Of a DNA stretch of 64,000 nt, positions 55,931 through 64,000 are shown in pieces. Below the pieces are notes generated by a model that was given only the letters and a program-made list of their open reading frames with translations, did no database searches and was not told where the DNA came from. Each line of letters begins with the position of its first letter. Position 1 is the first letter of the stretch. The stretch comes from Halobacillus litoralis (GTDB lineage Bacteria; Bacillota; Bacilli; Bacillales; Halobacillaceae), in contig NZ_WMFA01000011.1 of the NCBI RefSeq assembly GCF_009856445.1, forward strand, positions 1 to 64,000. The letters are read 5' to 3'. A program made the translations under genes and the position numbers.

Positions 55931-55966
55931 TTAAAATCCGATCGGCTTGCCGGTCGGATTTTTTCA
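55931..55966 (+). terminator. PBP gene terminator
   Basis: AAATCCGATCGG pairs with CCGGTCGGATTT with G-U and one mismatch, followed by six T. Confidence 0.8.
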
Positions 55967-55996
55967 TACATCATGAAAAACAAGCATGGTTTCATG

Positions 55997-56002
55997 TATA
56001 AT
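55997..56002 (+). promoter_or_regulatory. -10 element of acuABC
   Basis: TATAAT 50 bases before the acuA start. The -35 region (TGAAAA) is weak. I found no cre site here, unlike at B. subtilis acuA. Confidence 0.45.
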
Positions 56003-56051
56003 GGAGGAAATTAGCAAATTAATCTATTAATCTATGTCAGGTGGTGGCTGA

Positions 56052-56696
56052 ATGAATCATGAAAAGACGTATCATTACGAGGCATTTGACACAGAACATG
56101 GACCTGTCATCGTAGAAGGTCCATTGCCCTCTGAAGATCTAGAGAAGTACACGTTCCATGAAGGTTTGACGGCCTTCCGTCCCCCGGAAAAACAATTTGA
56201 GGCCATTAAAGGGATTGCAGACTTCGAAGAAGGACGTATTATTATTGCGAGGCACAATGAGGAAATCATCGGTTATGTTACCTATCTCCATCCAGATCCT
56301 CTTGAACGTTGGTCAGAAGGAAATATGGAAGACCTCATAGAGCTTGGAGCAATTGAAGTCATACCAAAATTCCGCGGCTATCGAATTGGCTCGCGTCTAT
56401 TAAAAGTCTCCATGATGGATGAATATATGGAAAACTATATCATCATTTCTACAGAATATTATTGGCACTGGGATCTTAAAGGTACAGGACTGAACATATG
56501 GGATTATCGAAAAGTCATGGAAAAAATGATGGCAGCAGGAGGACTTACTCCCTCTCCTACTGACGATCCAGAAATCATATCCCATCCTGCAAACTGCTTG
56601 ATGGTGAAGATAGGAAACCATGTCTCTGATTCATCTGTTGAACAATTTGATAAATTGAGGTTCTTAACAAGGCATCAATATCGCACGAGGAGGTAG
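56052..56696 (+). CDS. acuA: Protein acetyltransferase AcuA
   Basis: GNAT-family enzyme that in B. subtilis acetylates and inactivates acetyl-CoA synthetase AcsA. The 214-residue protein has the acetyl-CoA-binding segment IEVIPKFRGYRIGSRLLKVSM in its middle. It is the first gene of acuABC, five bases before acuB. The substrate gene acsA is not next door here, so the target must be encoded elsewhere. Confidence 0.94.
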   Translation: MNHEKTYHYEAFDTEHGPVIVEGPLPSEDLEKYTFHEGLTAFRPPEKQFEAIKGIADFEEGRIIIARHNEEIIGYVTYLHPDPLERWSEGNMEDLIELGAIEVIPKFRGYRIGSRLLKVSMMDEYMENYIIISTEYYWHWDLKGTGLNIWDYRKVMEKMMAAGGLTPSPTDDPEIISHPANCLMVKIGNHVSDSSVEQFDKLRFLTRHQYRTRR

Positions 56697-56700
56697 TCAT

Positions 56701-57348
56701 ATGTTAGTGGAAGAAATCATGAAAGAGAAAGTCATTACCCTTTCGCCTGAAGAAACCATTGAAAAAGCTTTGAAACTCCTTCACGAACATCATATTCGTC
56801 ATATCCCAATCATCAACGAAGAAAATGAAGTCATTGGCATCGTCTCAGACCGTGATGTCAGAGATGCAAGTCCTTCAGTTTTTGACAAAGAAACCGCTCA
56901 TGAAGAGCTGAAAAATCCAATCCGATCCATCATGACCTCGCCCGTAACAACAGTGCATCCGCTGGATTTTGTTGAAGAAGTGGCCTCCATTTTTTATGAG
57001 CAGGAAATTGCCTGTGTCCCTGTGACTCGAGATGAAAAACTGGTAGGAATTATAACGGAAAAGGACATGTTGTACACGCTCATTCAACTGACGGGAACTC
57101 ATGTCCAAAGTTCACAGATTGAAGTTAAAGTGATCAACAAACCCGGAATACTGCCTCAAGTAACTCAAGTGTTCGGTAAAAGAAAAGTGAATATCAGCTC
57201 TGTCCTCATCTATCCCTATAAACCGGATCCCAAATATAAAATCATAGTGGTAAGGATCCAAACCATGAATCCCCTGCCTACGATTGAGGACTTGAAATCT
57301 GAAGGCTATGAAGTACTGTGGCCTCAAATGCCAGGGATTCCATCATGA
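56701..57348 (+). CDS. acuB: AcuB, CBS-ACT protein
   Basis: 215 residues with two CBS modules (about 1-60, LHEHHIRHIPIINEENEVIGIVSDRDVRD; and 75-130, IACVPVTRDEKLVGIITEKDMLY) and a C-terminal ACT-like domain (about 138-210, IEVKVINKPGILPQVTQVFGKRKVNISSVLIYP). The role in acetoin/acetate metabolism is not defined; nucleotide sensing is inferred from the CBS pair. The GGAGG-led ATG lies five bases after acuA, and its stop overlaps the acuC start (ATGA). Confidence 0.93.
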   Translation: MLVEEIMKEKVITLSPEETIEKALKLLHEHHIRHIPIINEENEVIGIVSDRDVRDASPSVFDKETAHEELKNPIRSIMTSPVTTVHPLDFVEEVASIFYEQEIACVPVTRDEKLVGIITEKDMLYTLIQLTGTHVQSSQIEVKVINKPGILPQVTQVFGKRKVNISSVLIYPYKPDPKYKIIVVRIQTMNPLPTIEDLKSEGYEVLWPQMPGIPS

Positions 57349-58523
57349 CCTGTCATGCTGGATTTGTGTACTCCGAAGAATTTACGACATACCGCTTTCG
57401 CGACGATCATCCTTTCAATCAAATGCGTGTGGTGATGACAAAAGATTTGTTAGAATCTGCAGGTGCGTTATCTGAGAAGGACATCATTGCTCCACGCTTG
57501 GCCACAGAAGAGGAATTGTCGCTTGCGCACAGCAAAAAGTATATTGAAGCTGTCAAAAAAGCAGGGCAGGGGTTATTGACAGAAGATGAGGGTATGGAGT
57601 TCGGGATCGGCACCGAAGATACGCCAATTTTTAAAGGCATGCATAAAGCGTCCCAGTTGCTTGTTGGAAGTACATTATCTGCCATAGATGCAGTTATGGA
57701 AGGAAAAGTGCAGCACGCATTGAATCTTGGCGGTGGTTTGCACCATGGCTTTGAACGTAAAGCCTCTGGTTTTTGCATCTATAATGATGGAGCCGTAGGC
57801 ATTAAATATATCCGAGAAAAGTACAAGGCTAAAGTTTTGTATGTGGATACCGATGCGCACCACGGGGATGGTGTACAGTGGGCATTTTATGACGATCCGA
57901 ACGTGTGCACTTTTTCCATTCATGAAACAGGGCGATACCTCTTTCCTGGCACTGGCAACGTCAATGAACGTGGACTAAAAGAGGGGTACGGTTATTCGTT
58001 TAATATCCCCATCGATGCTTTTACAGAAGATGAATCTTTTTTAAGTGTTTATGAATCCGCTTTCAGAGAAATTGTCGATTTCTTCAAACCGGATGTCATT
58101 GTTACTCAAAACGGTGCAGATGCTCATCATTTTGATCCTTTAACTCACTTATGCTCCACGATGAAAATTTACGAAGCTATCCCAAAACTGGCTCATGAAC
58201 TTGCTCATGAATACTGTGAAGGGAAATGGATTGCTCTTGGAGGAGGCGGGTATGACATCTGGCGAGTGGTCCCACGAGCCTGGGCACAAATTTGGAAGGT
58301 AATGAATGATCAAACCCCTTTCCAGGGGGCCCTCCCAGTGGAATGGGTTCAAAAATGGCAAAAAGAGGCTCCGGTGGACTTGATGGAAACCTGGCATGAC
58401 CCCCCTCATGCATTCAAACCAATTCCGCGCCGGGAAGAAATAACAGAAAAAAATAAAAAAGTGTTAGCAAAAGCCTTACAATTAATCCACAATCAGAAGA
58501 AGTTCAATACTAATTCTATGTAA
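57345..58523 (+). CDS. acuC: Class I/II histone-deacetylase-like protein AcuC
   Basis: Zn-dependent protein deacetylase that reverses AcuA acetylation of acetyl-CoA synthetase in B. subtilis. The 392-residue arginase/deacetylase-fold protein has NLGGGLHHGFERKASGFCIYND, zinc ligands in VDTDAHHGDGVQWAFYDDP, a further Asp in NGADAHHFDPLTHL and the catalytic Tyr region ALGGGGYD. I chose the ATG at 57345, overlapping the acuB stop by four bases; the frame to 57318 starts inside acuB. Confidence 0.95.
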   Translation: MTCHAGFVYSEEFTTYRFRDDHPFNQMRVVMTKDLLESAGALSEKDIIAPRLATEEELSLAHSKKYIEAVKKAGQGLLTEDEGMEFGIGTEDTPIFKGMHKASQLLVGSTLSAIDAVMEGKVQHALNLGGGLHHGFERKASGFCIYNDGAVGIKYIREKYKAKVLYVDTDAHHGDGVQWAFYDDPNVCTFSIHETGRYLFPGTGNVNERGLKEGYGYSFNIPIDAFTEDESFLSVYESAFREIVDFFKPDVIVTQNGADAHHFDPLTHLCSTMKIYEAIPKLAHELAHEYCEGKWIALGGGGYDIWRVVPRAWAQIWKVMNDQTPFQGALPVEWVQKWQKEAPVDLMETWHDPPHAFKPIPRREEITEKNKKVLAKALQLIHNQKKFNTNSM

Positions 58524-58556
58524 AAAAAGCCACTACTCTCTTGCAGTAGTGGCTTT
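58522..58556. terminator. Bidirectional terminator, acuC / motS
   Basis: AAAGCCACTAC pairs with GTAGTGGCTTT around an eight-base loop; the minus strand has seven T. It lies between converging units. Confidence 0.85.
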
Positions 58557-58558
58557 CA

Positions 58559-59344
58559 TTAAGTAGAGGAGCTTTCGTAATCCGGGTCAAGAATCACAAT
58601 TTCCACTCTCCGATTTTTACTCCAATTTTTTTCTGAATCATTCGGTGCTACAGGTCTTGTTTCTGCATAAGCGACAGCAGTAAAACGCTTGGGGTCTAAC
58701 CCTTCCGTGTTTGTAAGGATATAGCGGATGACGCTGCTGGCTCTAGCACCAGATAACTCCCAATTTGAGGGATAACGATAAGTATTGATCTGCCGATTAT
58801 CGGTATGCCCCTCTACTTTAACGAAATTCGGAATATTCGTTAAGAGGGTACCGACTTTCGTTAAGAAAGGTTTTGCCCCATCAAGGATTTCAGCACGGCT
58901 CGTTTCAAACAGCAACTGTTCTTCTAAGACCAGTACAATCCCCCGCTCTGTTTGAGTAGCTGCAATGATGTCACTCAAGTTGTTCTCTTTAAGATATTCA
59001 TCGACTTCTTCTTTTAACGCTTCAAGATCTTCCGTCTGCTCATCCTCTTTAGAGGCCACATGATCAGGCGTATCTACAGGGTCTTCAAACTCATTGTTTT
59101 TTTCCCCGTTCTCTTGAATTTTCGTCTGTTCTGTTGGATAGTCGCTCTCGATAGCTGATGGATAAAAGTCAAAAATCATCCGGTTACGGAAGGACTCTGC
59201 TATGGCTTCAAATTTTACTAAATTAATTTGAGACATGGAGAATAAAAGAATGAAAAACACAAGTACCAGTGTAATCATATCCGCGTATGTAGTCATCCAT
59301 TTGGGTGCGCCTTTATTCTTTTCCCTTCTACGCTTAAGATTCAT
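58559..59344 (-). CDS. motS: Flagellar stator subunit MotS
   Basis: MotB-type stator subunit; MotPS drives flagella with Na+ in B. subtilis and alkaliphiles. The 261-residue protein has a single membrane helix with the ion-binding Asp22 (TTYADMITLVLVFFILLFSMS), a long acidic linker (about 75-125) and an OmpA-like peptidoglycan-binding domain (about 130-255, VEGHTDNRQINTYRYPSNWELSGARASSV). It overlaps motP by 11 bases. Sodium use is inferred from the ccpA-motP-motS locus, not from a residue test. Confidence 0.93.
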   Translation of the reverse strand: MNLKRRREKNKGAPKWMTTYADMITLVLVFFILLFSMSQINLVKFEAIAESFRNRMIFDFYPSAIESDYPTEQTKIQENGEKNNEFEDPVDTPDHVASKEDEQTEDLEALKEEVDEYLKENNLSDIIAATQTERGIVLVLEEQLLFETSRAEILDGAKPFLTKVGTLLTNIPNFVKVEGHTDNRQINTYRYPSNWELSGARASSVIRYILTNTEGLDPKRFTAVAYAETRPVAPNDSEKNWSKNRRVEIVILDPDYESSST

Positions 59345-60161
59345 TAGCAGTAGCTCCTAATGGATCTTCCTCTACTTGTTCCTTTTCTTCTACTTTCTTA
59401 TCACTTTCAGATAAAAATGCGCTCAGTTTTTCTTCCAGAATTTTAGGATTCTGCCCAGACTGCACACCAATAACACCTTCAATGATAACTTGTTTTATGA
59501 ATATCTCTTCATACGTTTTGTTTTCAAGCTTTCCAGCCATTGGGATAAAGACAAGGTTGGCAAGCAATGTACCATAAAAAGTAGTAAGCAGGGCTACAGC
59601 CATTTGAGGACCAAGTGTTGCAGGATTGGATAAGCTTTGCAGCATAAGGACGAGACCAATCAATGTCCCAATCATTCCCCACGCCGGGGCATATTCTCCT
59701 GCCTTCTCAATGATAGCTCTCCCTCTTTGATGACGCTCTTCAACGGCCACGATTTCTGCTTTCATAATGTCATTGATGACCTCTGGTTCAATACCATCTA
59801 CAGCAAGAAGGATTCCTTTCTTAATAAAGGGATCTTCCACTTCTTCCAGTTCTGTCTCAAGAGCAAGTAAACCCTCTCTCCTTGCTTTTTCAGATAAGCT
59901 TACAAACAAGGAAATCAATTCTCTTAAATTCAAGTCACTCGTTTTAAAAGCCTCTTTAGTTACACGGAACGTCAGCTTCACTTCTCTCATATTGAAGTTT
60001 ACTAGAATCGCTGCTGCAAGCCCCCCAAGAACGATTAAGATCGAAGACACTTGAATAAACGACTTAAATCCTCCGAAACCAGCGTTTGCCATGATCCCAA
60101 ACATGACCATGGCAAAACCGACTGTAATTCCGATGGGAGTCAATAAATCTTTTTTTGTCAT
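59334..60161 (-). CDS. motP: Flagellar stator subunit MotP
   Basis: MotA-type stator subunit. The 275 residues contain four membrane helices (about 8-28, 33-53, 150-170, 185-205) and a large cytoplasmic loop. Conserved parts are KAGEYAPAWGMIGTLIGLVLML and the Pro-rich NPATLGPQMAVALLTTFYGTLLANLVFIP. The C-terminal tail is charged. It lies 51 bases downstream of ccpA, as in B. subtilis, and is read from the same direction. Confidence 0.94.
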   Translation of the reverse strand: MTKKDLLTPIGITVGFAMVMFGIMANAGFGGFKSFIQVSSILIVLGGLAAAILVNFNMREVKLTFRVTKEAFKTSDLNLRELISLFVSLSEKARREGLLALETELEEVEDPFIKKGILLAVDGIEPEVINDIMKAEIVAVEERHQRGRAIIEKAGEYAPAWGMIGTLIGLVLMLQSLSNPATLGPQMAVALLTTFYGTLLANLVFIPMAGKLENKTYEEIFIKQVIIEGVIGVQSGQNPKILEEKLSAFLSESDKKVEEKEQVEEDPLGATANES

Positions 60162-60212
60162 TCCACTCTCACCTCAGTTTCGAACAAGTACCTTATAGTA
60201 CATATATCGGTA

Positions 60213-61211
60213 CTATTTCTGCTGAGTTGAGTTTCTTTCGATAATTCTATGCGGCAAAATGACATTCTGCTCTTCCACTTCTTCTTTATTCATGAATTTC
60301 GTAAGAAGACGCATGGCCACGGCACCAATATCATACATTGGCTGCACGACTGTAGAAAGCGTCGGACGCACCATCGTAGCTAGGCGGGTGTTATCAAAAC
60401 CAAAGACTTCTATGTCCTCCGGAACACGAATGCCACGGTCTTGCGCACCATGAATGACACCAAGTGCCATCTCATCTGAAGAAACGAAAATAGCCGTTGG
60501 CTGGTTGTCCATCTCGACAATCTGTTCTAATGCTTCAAGGCCAGAATCATAGGAGTAATCGCCTGTAACCATCCATTTTTCCGGCTGTTCTTCGCCACTT
60601 TCCTTCATAGCACGTGCAAAGCCTTCTACTTTTTCAGTATTAATGACCGTGTTTTCAGGACCAGAAACAAAAGCAATACGTTTGTTATTTTCAAGCAGCA
60701 GCTTTGTTGCATCATAAGCAGCTTCTTCGTAATTAATATTTACGGATGGAGTTTCTTTTGTCTCATCTACCGTGGCAGCAAGTGCAATAGGGACAGAAGA
60801 AGTTTTGAATTCACGGATATGATCTTCTGTAATATCTCCGCCCATGAAGATCAAGCCATCCACTTGTTTTCCTAACATGGCATTGATTAAATGAAGCTCT
60901 TTATCTTTATTCTGATCGGAGTTACTCAGAATAATATTGTAATTGTACATCGTTGCGATATCTTCAATTCCCCGCGCTAGTTCCGCAAAGAAAATACTGG
61001 AGATGTCAGGAATTATTACTCCAACGGTTGTCGTTTTCTTACTTGCTAATCCACGAGCGACCGCGTTCGGTCGATACCCTAGTCTTTCAATGGCGTCATG
61101 TACTTTTTTACGTGTCGCCGGCTTAACATTCGGATTCCCATTCACAACCCTTGAAACCGTCGCCATCGATACATTTGCCTCTCTCGCTACATCATATATT
61201 GTTACATTCAT
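60213..61211 (-). CDS. ccpA: Catabolite control protein CcpA
   Basis: Global LacI-family carbon regulator that binds cre sites with HPr-Ser-P. The 332 residues begin with the LacI helix-turn-helix and hinge [34 protein letters not shown], and the core has [22 protein letters not shown] and the [13 protein letters not shown] region known in CcpA for effector contact. The second of two ATGs is chosen (seven bases after GGAGG). Possible targets with cre-like sites in this window are ackA, citZ and the MaoC-like gene. Confidence 0.97.
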   Translation of the reverse strand: MNVTIYDVAREANVSMATVSRVVNGNPNVKPATRKKVHDAIERLGYRPNAVARGLASKKTTTVGVIIPDISSIFFAELARGIEDIATMYNYNIILSNSDQNKDKELHLINAMLGKQVDGLIFMGGDITEDHIREFKTSSVPIALAATVDETKETPSVNINYEEAAYDATKLLLENNKRIAFVSGPENTVINTEKVEGFARAMKESGEEQPEKWMVTGDYSYDSGLEALEQIVEMDNQPTAIFVSSDEMALGVIHGAQDRGIRVPEDIEVFGFDNTRLATMVRPTLSTVVQPMYDIGAVAMRLLTKFMNKEEVEEQNVILPHRIIERNSTQQK

Positions 61212-61328
61212 CATGCATCCTCCTTCGTCAAATCCAGTCGTTCATTTTTGTTCAATAGGATAATCATACGATAAATCGCTTACCCGCGCAATATTCGTAG
61301 CTTTTCTCTGTATTATTATACCCTAATT

Positions 61329-61357
61329 ATTATAACGGATAGCCGTTTCCCTGCAAA
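61329..61357 (-). promoter_or_regulatory. Possible ccpA promoter
   Basis: On the minus strand: TTTGCA (61357-61352), 17 bases, TATAAT (61334-61329). A second TATAAT lies 11 bases downstream without a -35. The predicted leader is about 110 bases. Confidence 0.45.
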
Positions 61358-61429
61358 AGAATAAGATAAAAGGACCTCCCACCCTTGATATCTCTATTTA
61401 AGTTACTGACGTGAGAAGAGCTTGAAAAC

Positions 61430-61465
61430 AAAAAAAAGTTAGGCTAGCTGACCAGCCTAACTTTT
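61430..61465 (-). terminator. aroA terminator
   Basis: AAGTTAGGCT pairs with AGCCTAACTT around a seven-base loop; eight T-rich bases follow on the minus strand. It separates aroA from ccpA. Confidence 0.85.
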
Positions 61466-61520
61466 CACTTCCATTGTTTGTTCTATAAAACATTACAATT
61501 GTAAAATGGGGGTCTTTATT

Positions 61521-62579
61521 TTATTTTTTTAACTCTTCCATGAAAGCATGGAACGTAGGGATATCCATTTGTTGCGCTGAATCAGACAGGGCTACAGCTG
61601 GATCAGGGTGAACCTCTGCCATGACTCCATCTGCACCGATGGCTAGAGCTGCTTTCGCCGCAGGTAATAGGAGATCACGACGACCGGTAGAGTGTGTGAC
61701 ATCCACCATTACAGGCAAGTGAGTTTCCTGTTTTAAAATAGGTACAGCAGAGATATCCAGGGTGTTTCTTGTCGCTTTTTCATACGTGCGGATGCCTCGT
61801 TCGCAAAGAATGATATCCTGGTTCCCTCTCGAGATGATGTATTCCGCTGCATTTATGAACTCTGAAATTGTAGCAGACATTCCTCTTTTTAATAGGACCG
61901 GTTTATTTACAGAACCTGCTGCTTTAAGAAGTTCAAAGTTTTGCATGTTACGTGCACCGATTTGGATAACATCCAAGTAATCCAGGGCTTCTTCCAAGTC
62001 TGCAGGGTTTACGATTTCACTGACAACCGCTAAATCTTGTTCGTCAGCGGCCTGCTTGAGCATTTTTAGACCTTCAATACCAAGTCCCTGAAAGTCGTAA
62101 GGAGATGTTCTCGGCTTGAATGCACCTCCGCGCAAAAGTTTAAGCCCTTGGTCTTTAACAGCCTTTGCAACTGTCGATACTTGTTCATAACTTTCTACGG
62201 AACAAGGCCCCATAATGAAAGAGGGTGATCCATTTCCGACTTTTTCTCCCTTGATTTCTACTACTGTGTCTTCAGGCTTTTTCTTACGTGATACAAGCAG
62301 AGCCTTCCTGTGATCATCTTCTTGCAACTCTAAAGCTGCCTTGAAGATTTCCTTGAATAAGTGAACGATTGTTGAATCCTCGAAAGGACCTTTGTTATGT
62401 TGAGATAATTGATTGAGCATCGCTCTTTCCCTAACAGGATCAAAGCGGTTCATCCCTTGCTGCTCCTTGATTTGACCGATTTCCTTTACTAGATCACCGC
62501 GTTTATTGATTAAATTCAAAAGCTGTAAATTAACATCATCTAATTGGCTACGCAGCTGGTCAAGATTTTGATTACTCAT
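61521..62579 (-). CDS. aroA: DAHP synthase fused to chorismate mutase
   Basis: First step of the shikimate pathway (phosphoenolpyruvate plus erythrose 4-phosphate). The 352-residue bifunctional protein has an N-terminal AroQ chorismate mutase (about 1-88, [30 protein letters not shown]) and a type I-beta DAHP synthase (about 95-352) with [47 protein letters not shown] and [16 protein letters not shown]. The mutase domain acts as allosteric sensor for chorismate and prephenate in B. subtilis. Conserved position between ytxJ and ccpA. Confidence 0.97.
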   Translation of the reverse strand: MSNQNLDQLRSQLDDVNLQLLNLINKRGDLVKEIGQIKEQQGMNRFDPVRERAMLNQLSQHNKGPFEDSTIVHLFKEIFKAALELQEDDHRKALLVSRKKKPEDTVVEIKGEKVGNGSPSFIMGPCSVESYEQVSTVAKAVKDQGLKLLRGGAFKPRTSPYDFQGLGIEGLKMLKQAADEQDLAVVSEIVNPADLEEALDYLDVIQIGARNMQNFELLKAAGSVNKPVLLKRGMSATISEFINAAEYIISRGNQDIILCERGIRTYEKATRNTLDISAVPILKQETHLPVMVDVTHSTGRRDLLLPAAKAALAIGADGVMAEVHPDPAVALSDSAQQMDIPTFHAFMEELKK

Positions 62580-62646
62580 TATGTTCGTCCCCCTACCAAG
62601 AATTTAGTGTTATGAAATGGATGAATACTTTAAATAATTAGGGACA

Positions 62647-62675
62647 ATTATAGCTAATATTTCGACAGTTGTCAC
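62647..62675 (-). promoter_or_regulatory. aroA sigma-A promoter
   Basis: On the minus strand: GTGACA (62675-62670), 17 bases, TATAAT (62652-62647). The start is near 62640, about 60 bases before the aroA ATG. Confidence 0.7.
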
Positions 62676-62747
62676 CCCTATAAAGGGTTTTCATGAAATT
62701 CTTTATCAAAAGTTTATCTAACCTTTATCAACAATACTGTCCTAAAC

Positions 62748-62776
62748 CAAAAAAGGCCTGCTTTTTTACAGGCCTT
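62748..62776 (-). terminator. ytxJ terminator
   Basis: AAGGCCTG pairs with CAGGCCTT around an eight-base loop; six T follow on the minus strand. Confidence 0.85.
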
Positions 62777-62783
62777 GACGAAG

Positions 62784-63101
62784 TTAGACTTCCAATAATC
62801 TCTCTTTTGTGATGGCCGAATGACTGTCATGCCAAACAGCTTCTCCTTCTTGAAACTGAATGACCTGAGGTGACTCATGACGTACTCCAGTGAATTCAGC
62901 AATATGGTTGGATAGTTCCCTTGAATCCTGCACATAAAGTATGAAGCATGGAACAGATGTCTCTTCAGTAAAACGGAGAAACTGCTCTTGAGCTGCAGCA
63001 CTGATCGGGCAAGTGAGACTATGCTTTAGTAAGAAAAACTCTTGATGCATTTCTACGATGTTTATAAATTCCTCTTTACTTTTAATCACTTCGTGTTTCA
63101 C
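62784..63101 (-). CDS. ytxJ: Monothiol bacilliredoxin YtxJ (BrxC)
   Basis: 105-residue thioredoxin-fold protein that removes bacillithiol from mixed disulfides. The active site is LKHSLTCPISAAAQEQF (Cys followed by Pro-Ile, a monothiol TCPI site), with the cis-Pro region RHESPQVIQF. I chose a GTG at 63101, seven bases after GGAGG; the frame to 63164 runs back through the ytxH terminator. Bacillithiol use supports the Bacillaceae assignment. Confidence 0.92.
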   Translation of the reverse strand: MKHEVIKSKEEFINIVEMHQEFFLLKHSLTCPISAAAQEQFLRFTEETSVPCFILYVQDSRELSNHIAEFTGVRHESPQVIQFQEGEAVWHDSHSAITKERLLEV

Positions 63102-63120
63102 ATGTATTCCTCCTTCAACA

Positions 63121-63154
63121 GAAAAGATGGAGGTTGATTGTTCAACCTCCATCT
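63121..63154 (-). terminator. Hairpin between ytxH and ytxJ
   Basis: AGATGGAGGTTG pairs with CAACCTCCATCT around a six-base loop; only four T follow on the minus strand, so it may be a partial terminator that lowers ytxJ relative to ytxGH. Confidence 0.65.
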
Positions 63155-63163
63155 CACTTTTCA

Positions 63164-63586
63164 TTATAAATTAGATGATGTCGTAGAATCTTGTTGCTTT
63201 TCAAGCTCTTGTGCAGCTTCTTCAATGGCTTCTGCCACTTCTTGAGCTGCTTTTTCAGCTTCATCTTCTTCACTTGAACGGAAGTTTTTCACTTTATCTT
63301 TCACAGCTCCACTGAACTGCTGGGATTTCTCTGACACGTTTTTAGAGAGTTGAGAGGAAGACTCTACGGCTTTATCTTTCCATACGCCACTTTTCTCATA
63401 AGCGACATCTTTCCACTCTCCAGCACGCTCTTTCCATTCACTGGAGCTACTATTGATATTGTCACGAAGTTCACGACCGGATTTTGGTGCGAACAATAGG
63501 GCTACGGCAGCTCCTACGAGTCCACCAATTAAAGAACCTAGTACGAAATCTCTTCCATTACCATTTTGTTGATTTTGTTGACTCAT
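63164..63586 (-). CDS. ytxH: YtxH general stress protein
   Basis: 140-residue YtxH-family protein, in B. subtilis part of the sigma-B and sigma-H controlled ytxGHJ operon. There is an N-terminal glycine-zipper membrane segment (FVLGSLIGGLVGAAVALLF, about 14-32) ending APKSGRELRDNI, then an amphipathic, repetitive Ser/Lys/Glu-rich tail with 'EWK/VWKDKA' repeats and a long acidic helix. The ATG has AAGGAGG upstream. Confidence 0.92.
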   Translation of the reverse strand: MSQQNQQNGNGRDFVLGSLIGGLVGAAVALLFAPKSGRELRDNINSSSSEWKERAGEWKDVAYEKSGVWKDKAVESSSQLSKNVSEKSQQFSGAVKDKVKNFRSSEEDEAEKAAQEVAEAIEEAAQELEKQQDSTTSSNL

Positions 63587-63600
63587 AAACGAATTCCTCC

Positions 63601-64000
63601 TTAAGATTTAGTCTCTTCTTTCTTTGCTTTCTTCCACAAATTGATGGCCACTTGCCCCCATTTCATGGCTTGGGCTGCTGTATCCGTGTTCTCATGAGCT
63701 GACTGGGTTAGCCCTTTGGATACAGATCGAATAGACTGATTGAACTCTTGAACTGTGTCACCAATTCCCTTGACCCCGTCTACTAAAGTATTCAACTTTT
63801 GTGACTTTTCTCCTACATCTTCAGCCAATTTATTGGTTTTATTCAAGAGCTCGGTTGTCTCTAAGGTGATTCCTTCCATTTGCTTTTCCACACCTTCAAG
63901 TGTGTCAGCAACGTTGTTCATCGTACGGCGCACAGCCGTCAGAGTCCTCGCCAAAAAGATGACAAGAACAGCAAAAGCCACTGCTGCAATTAGTGCAGCA
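63601..64000 (-). CDS. ytxG: YtxG (DUF948), 5' end cut by the window
   Basis: The reading frame is open to the window edge, so the start is missing. The visible 132 residues end the N-terminal membrane helix (AFAVLVIFLARTL) and continue as DUF948-type amphipathic helices (MNNVADTLEGVEKQMEGITLETTELLNKTNKL). The nearest in-frame start-like codon (GTG at 63981) lies inside the helix and is not the true start. It is 14 bases upstream of ytxH. Confidence 0.88.
   Translation of the reverse strand, partial: AALIAAVAFAVLVIFLARTLTAVRRTMNNVADTLEGVEKQMEGITLETTELLNKTNKLAEDVGEKSQKLNTLVDGVKGIGDTVQEFNQSIRSVSKGLTQSAHENTDTAAQAMKWGQVAINLWKKAKKEETKS

Overview
The window is ordinary, dense chromosome from a low-GC, endospore-forming Gram-positive of the family Bacillaceae. 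Gene order follows the Bacillus subtilis phoR-phoP-mdh-icd-citZ ... ccpA-aroA-ytxJ-ytxH-ytxG region closely. Sporulation genes (ytrH, ytrI, refZ), a bacilliredoxin, a sodium-type flagellar stator (MotPS) and a penicillin-binding protein with a very acidic tail suggest a moderately halophilic or marine member. Halobacillus or a close relative is my best guess, from style and not from a search.

Layout, left to right. 1-604: dispersed repeat copies. 605-7335: phosphate two-component system (phoPR), a MaoC-like hydratase and the citZ-icd-mdh TCA operon. 7600-14186: YtvI and FxsA membrane proteins, glycolysis (pyk, pfkA) and acetyl-CoA carboxyltransferase (accDA). 14289-16207: malic enzyme with a GntR/FadR-type regulator. 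16328-24215: dnaE, ytrHI, nrnA, ytpI, ytoI, ytkL. 24245-28312: a membrane-stress cluster (DUF4178, PspA, DUF4247, DUF350, membrane aminopropyltransferase) headed by an excellent ECF sigma-W-type promoter. 28535-33903: Na+ symporter, alanine dehydrogenase, an SDR, an NCS1 permease, a 38-residue ORF and a universal stress protein. 33926-38738: moaB, ecsC, ackA, ytxK, NAD kinase. 38823-39345: two more repeat copies. 39389-45676: amidohydrolase, thiI, cysteine desulfurase, a small membrane protein, ezrA. 45836-49759: hisJ, refZ, free-methionine sulfoxide reductase, GGDEF protein. 50092-55922: rpsD with leader, tyrS with a tyrosine T-box, class A PBP. 56052-64000: acuABC, motPS, ccpA, aroA, ytxJ, ytxH and a truncated ytxG.

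Central carbon metabolism and its control dominate: glycolysis exit, TCA entry, overflow acetate (ackA), acetyl-CoA synthetase control (acuABC), malate decarboxylation and the global regulator CcpA all lie here. I see a well-placed cre site at ackA and weaker ones at citZ and the MaoC gene. A perfect FadR-type palindrome lies just downstream of the malic enzyme promoter, and a FadR-type regulator is encoded directly downstream of that gene.

The items most worth attention are the sigma-W-type promoter on the PspA/polyamine cluster, the malic enzyme operator loop, the 186-bp repeat family arranged as inverted pairs, an SDR with Phe in place of the catalytic Tyr, a 25-bp near-palindrome between refZ and ytsP, and two small ORFs missed by length cut-offs. 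No CRISPR array, tRNA, rRNA, prophage or transposase gene was seen.
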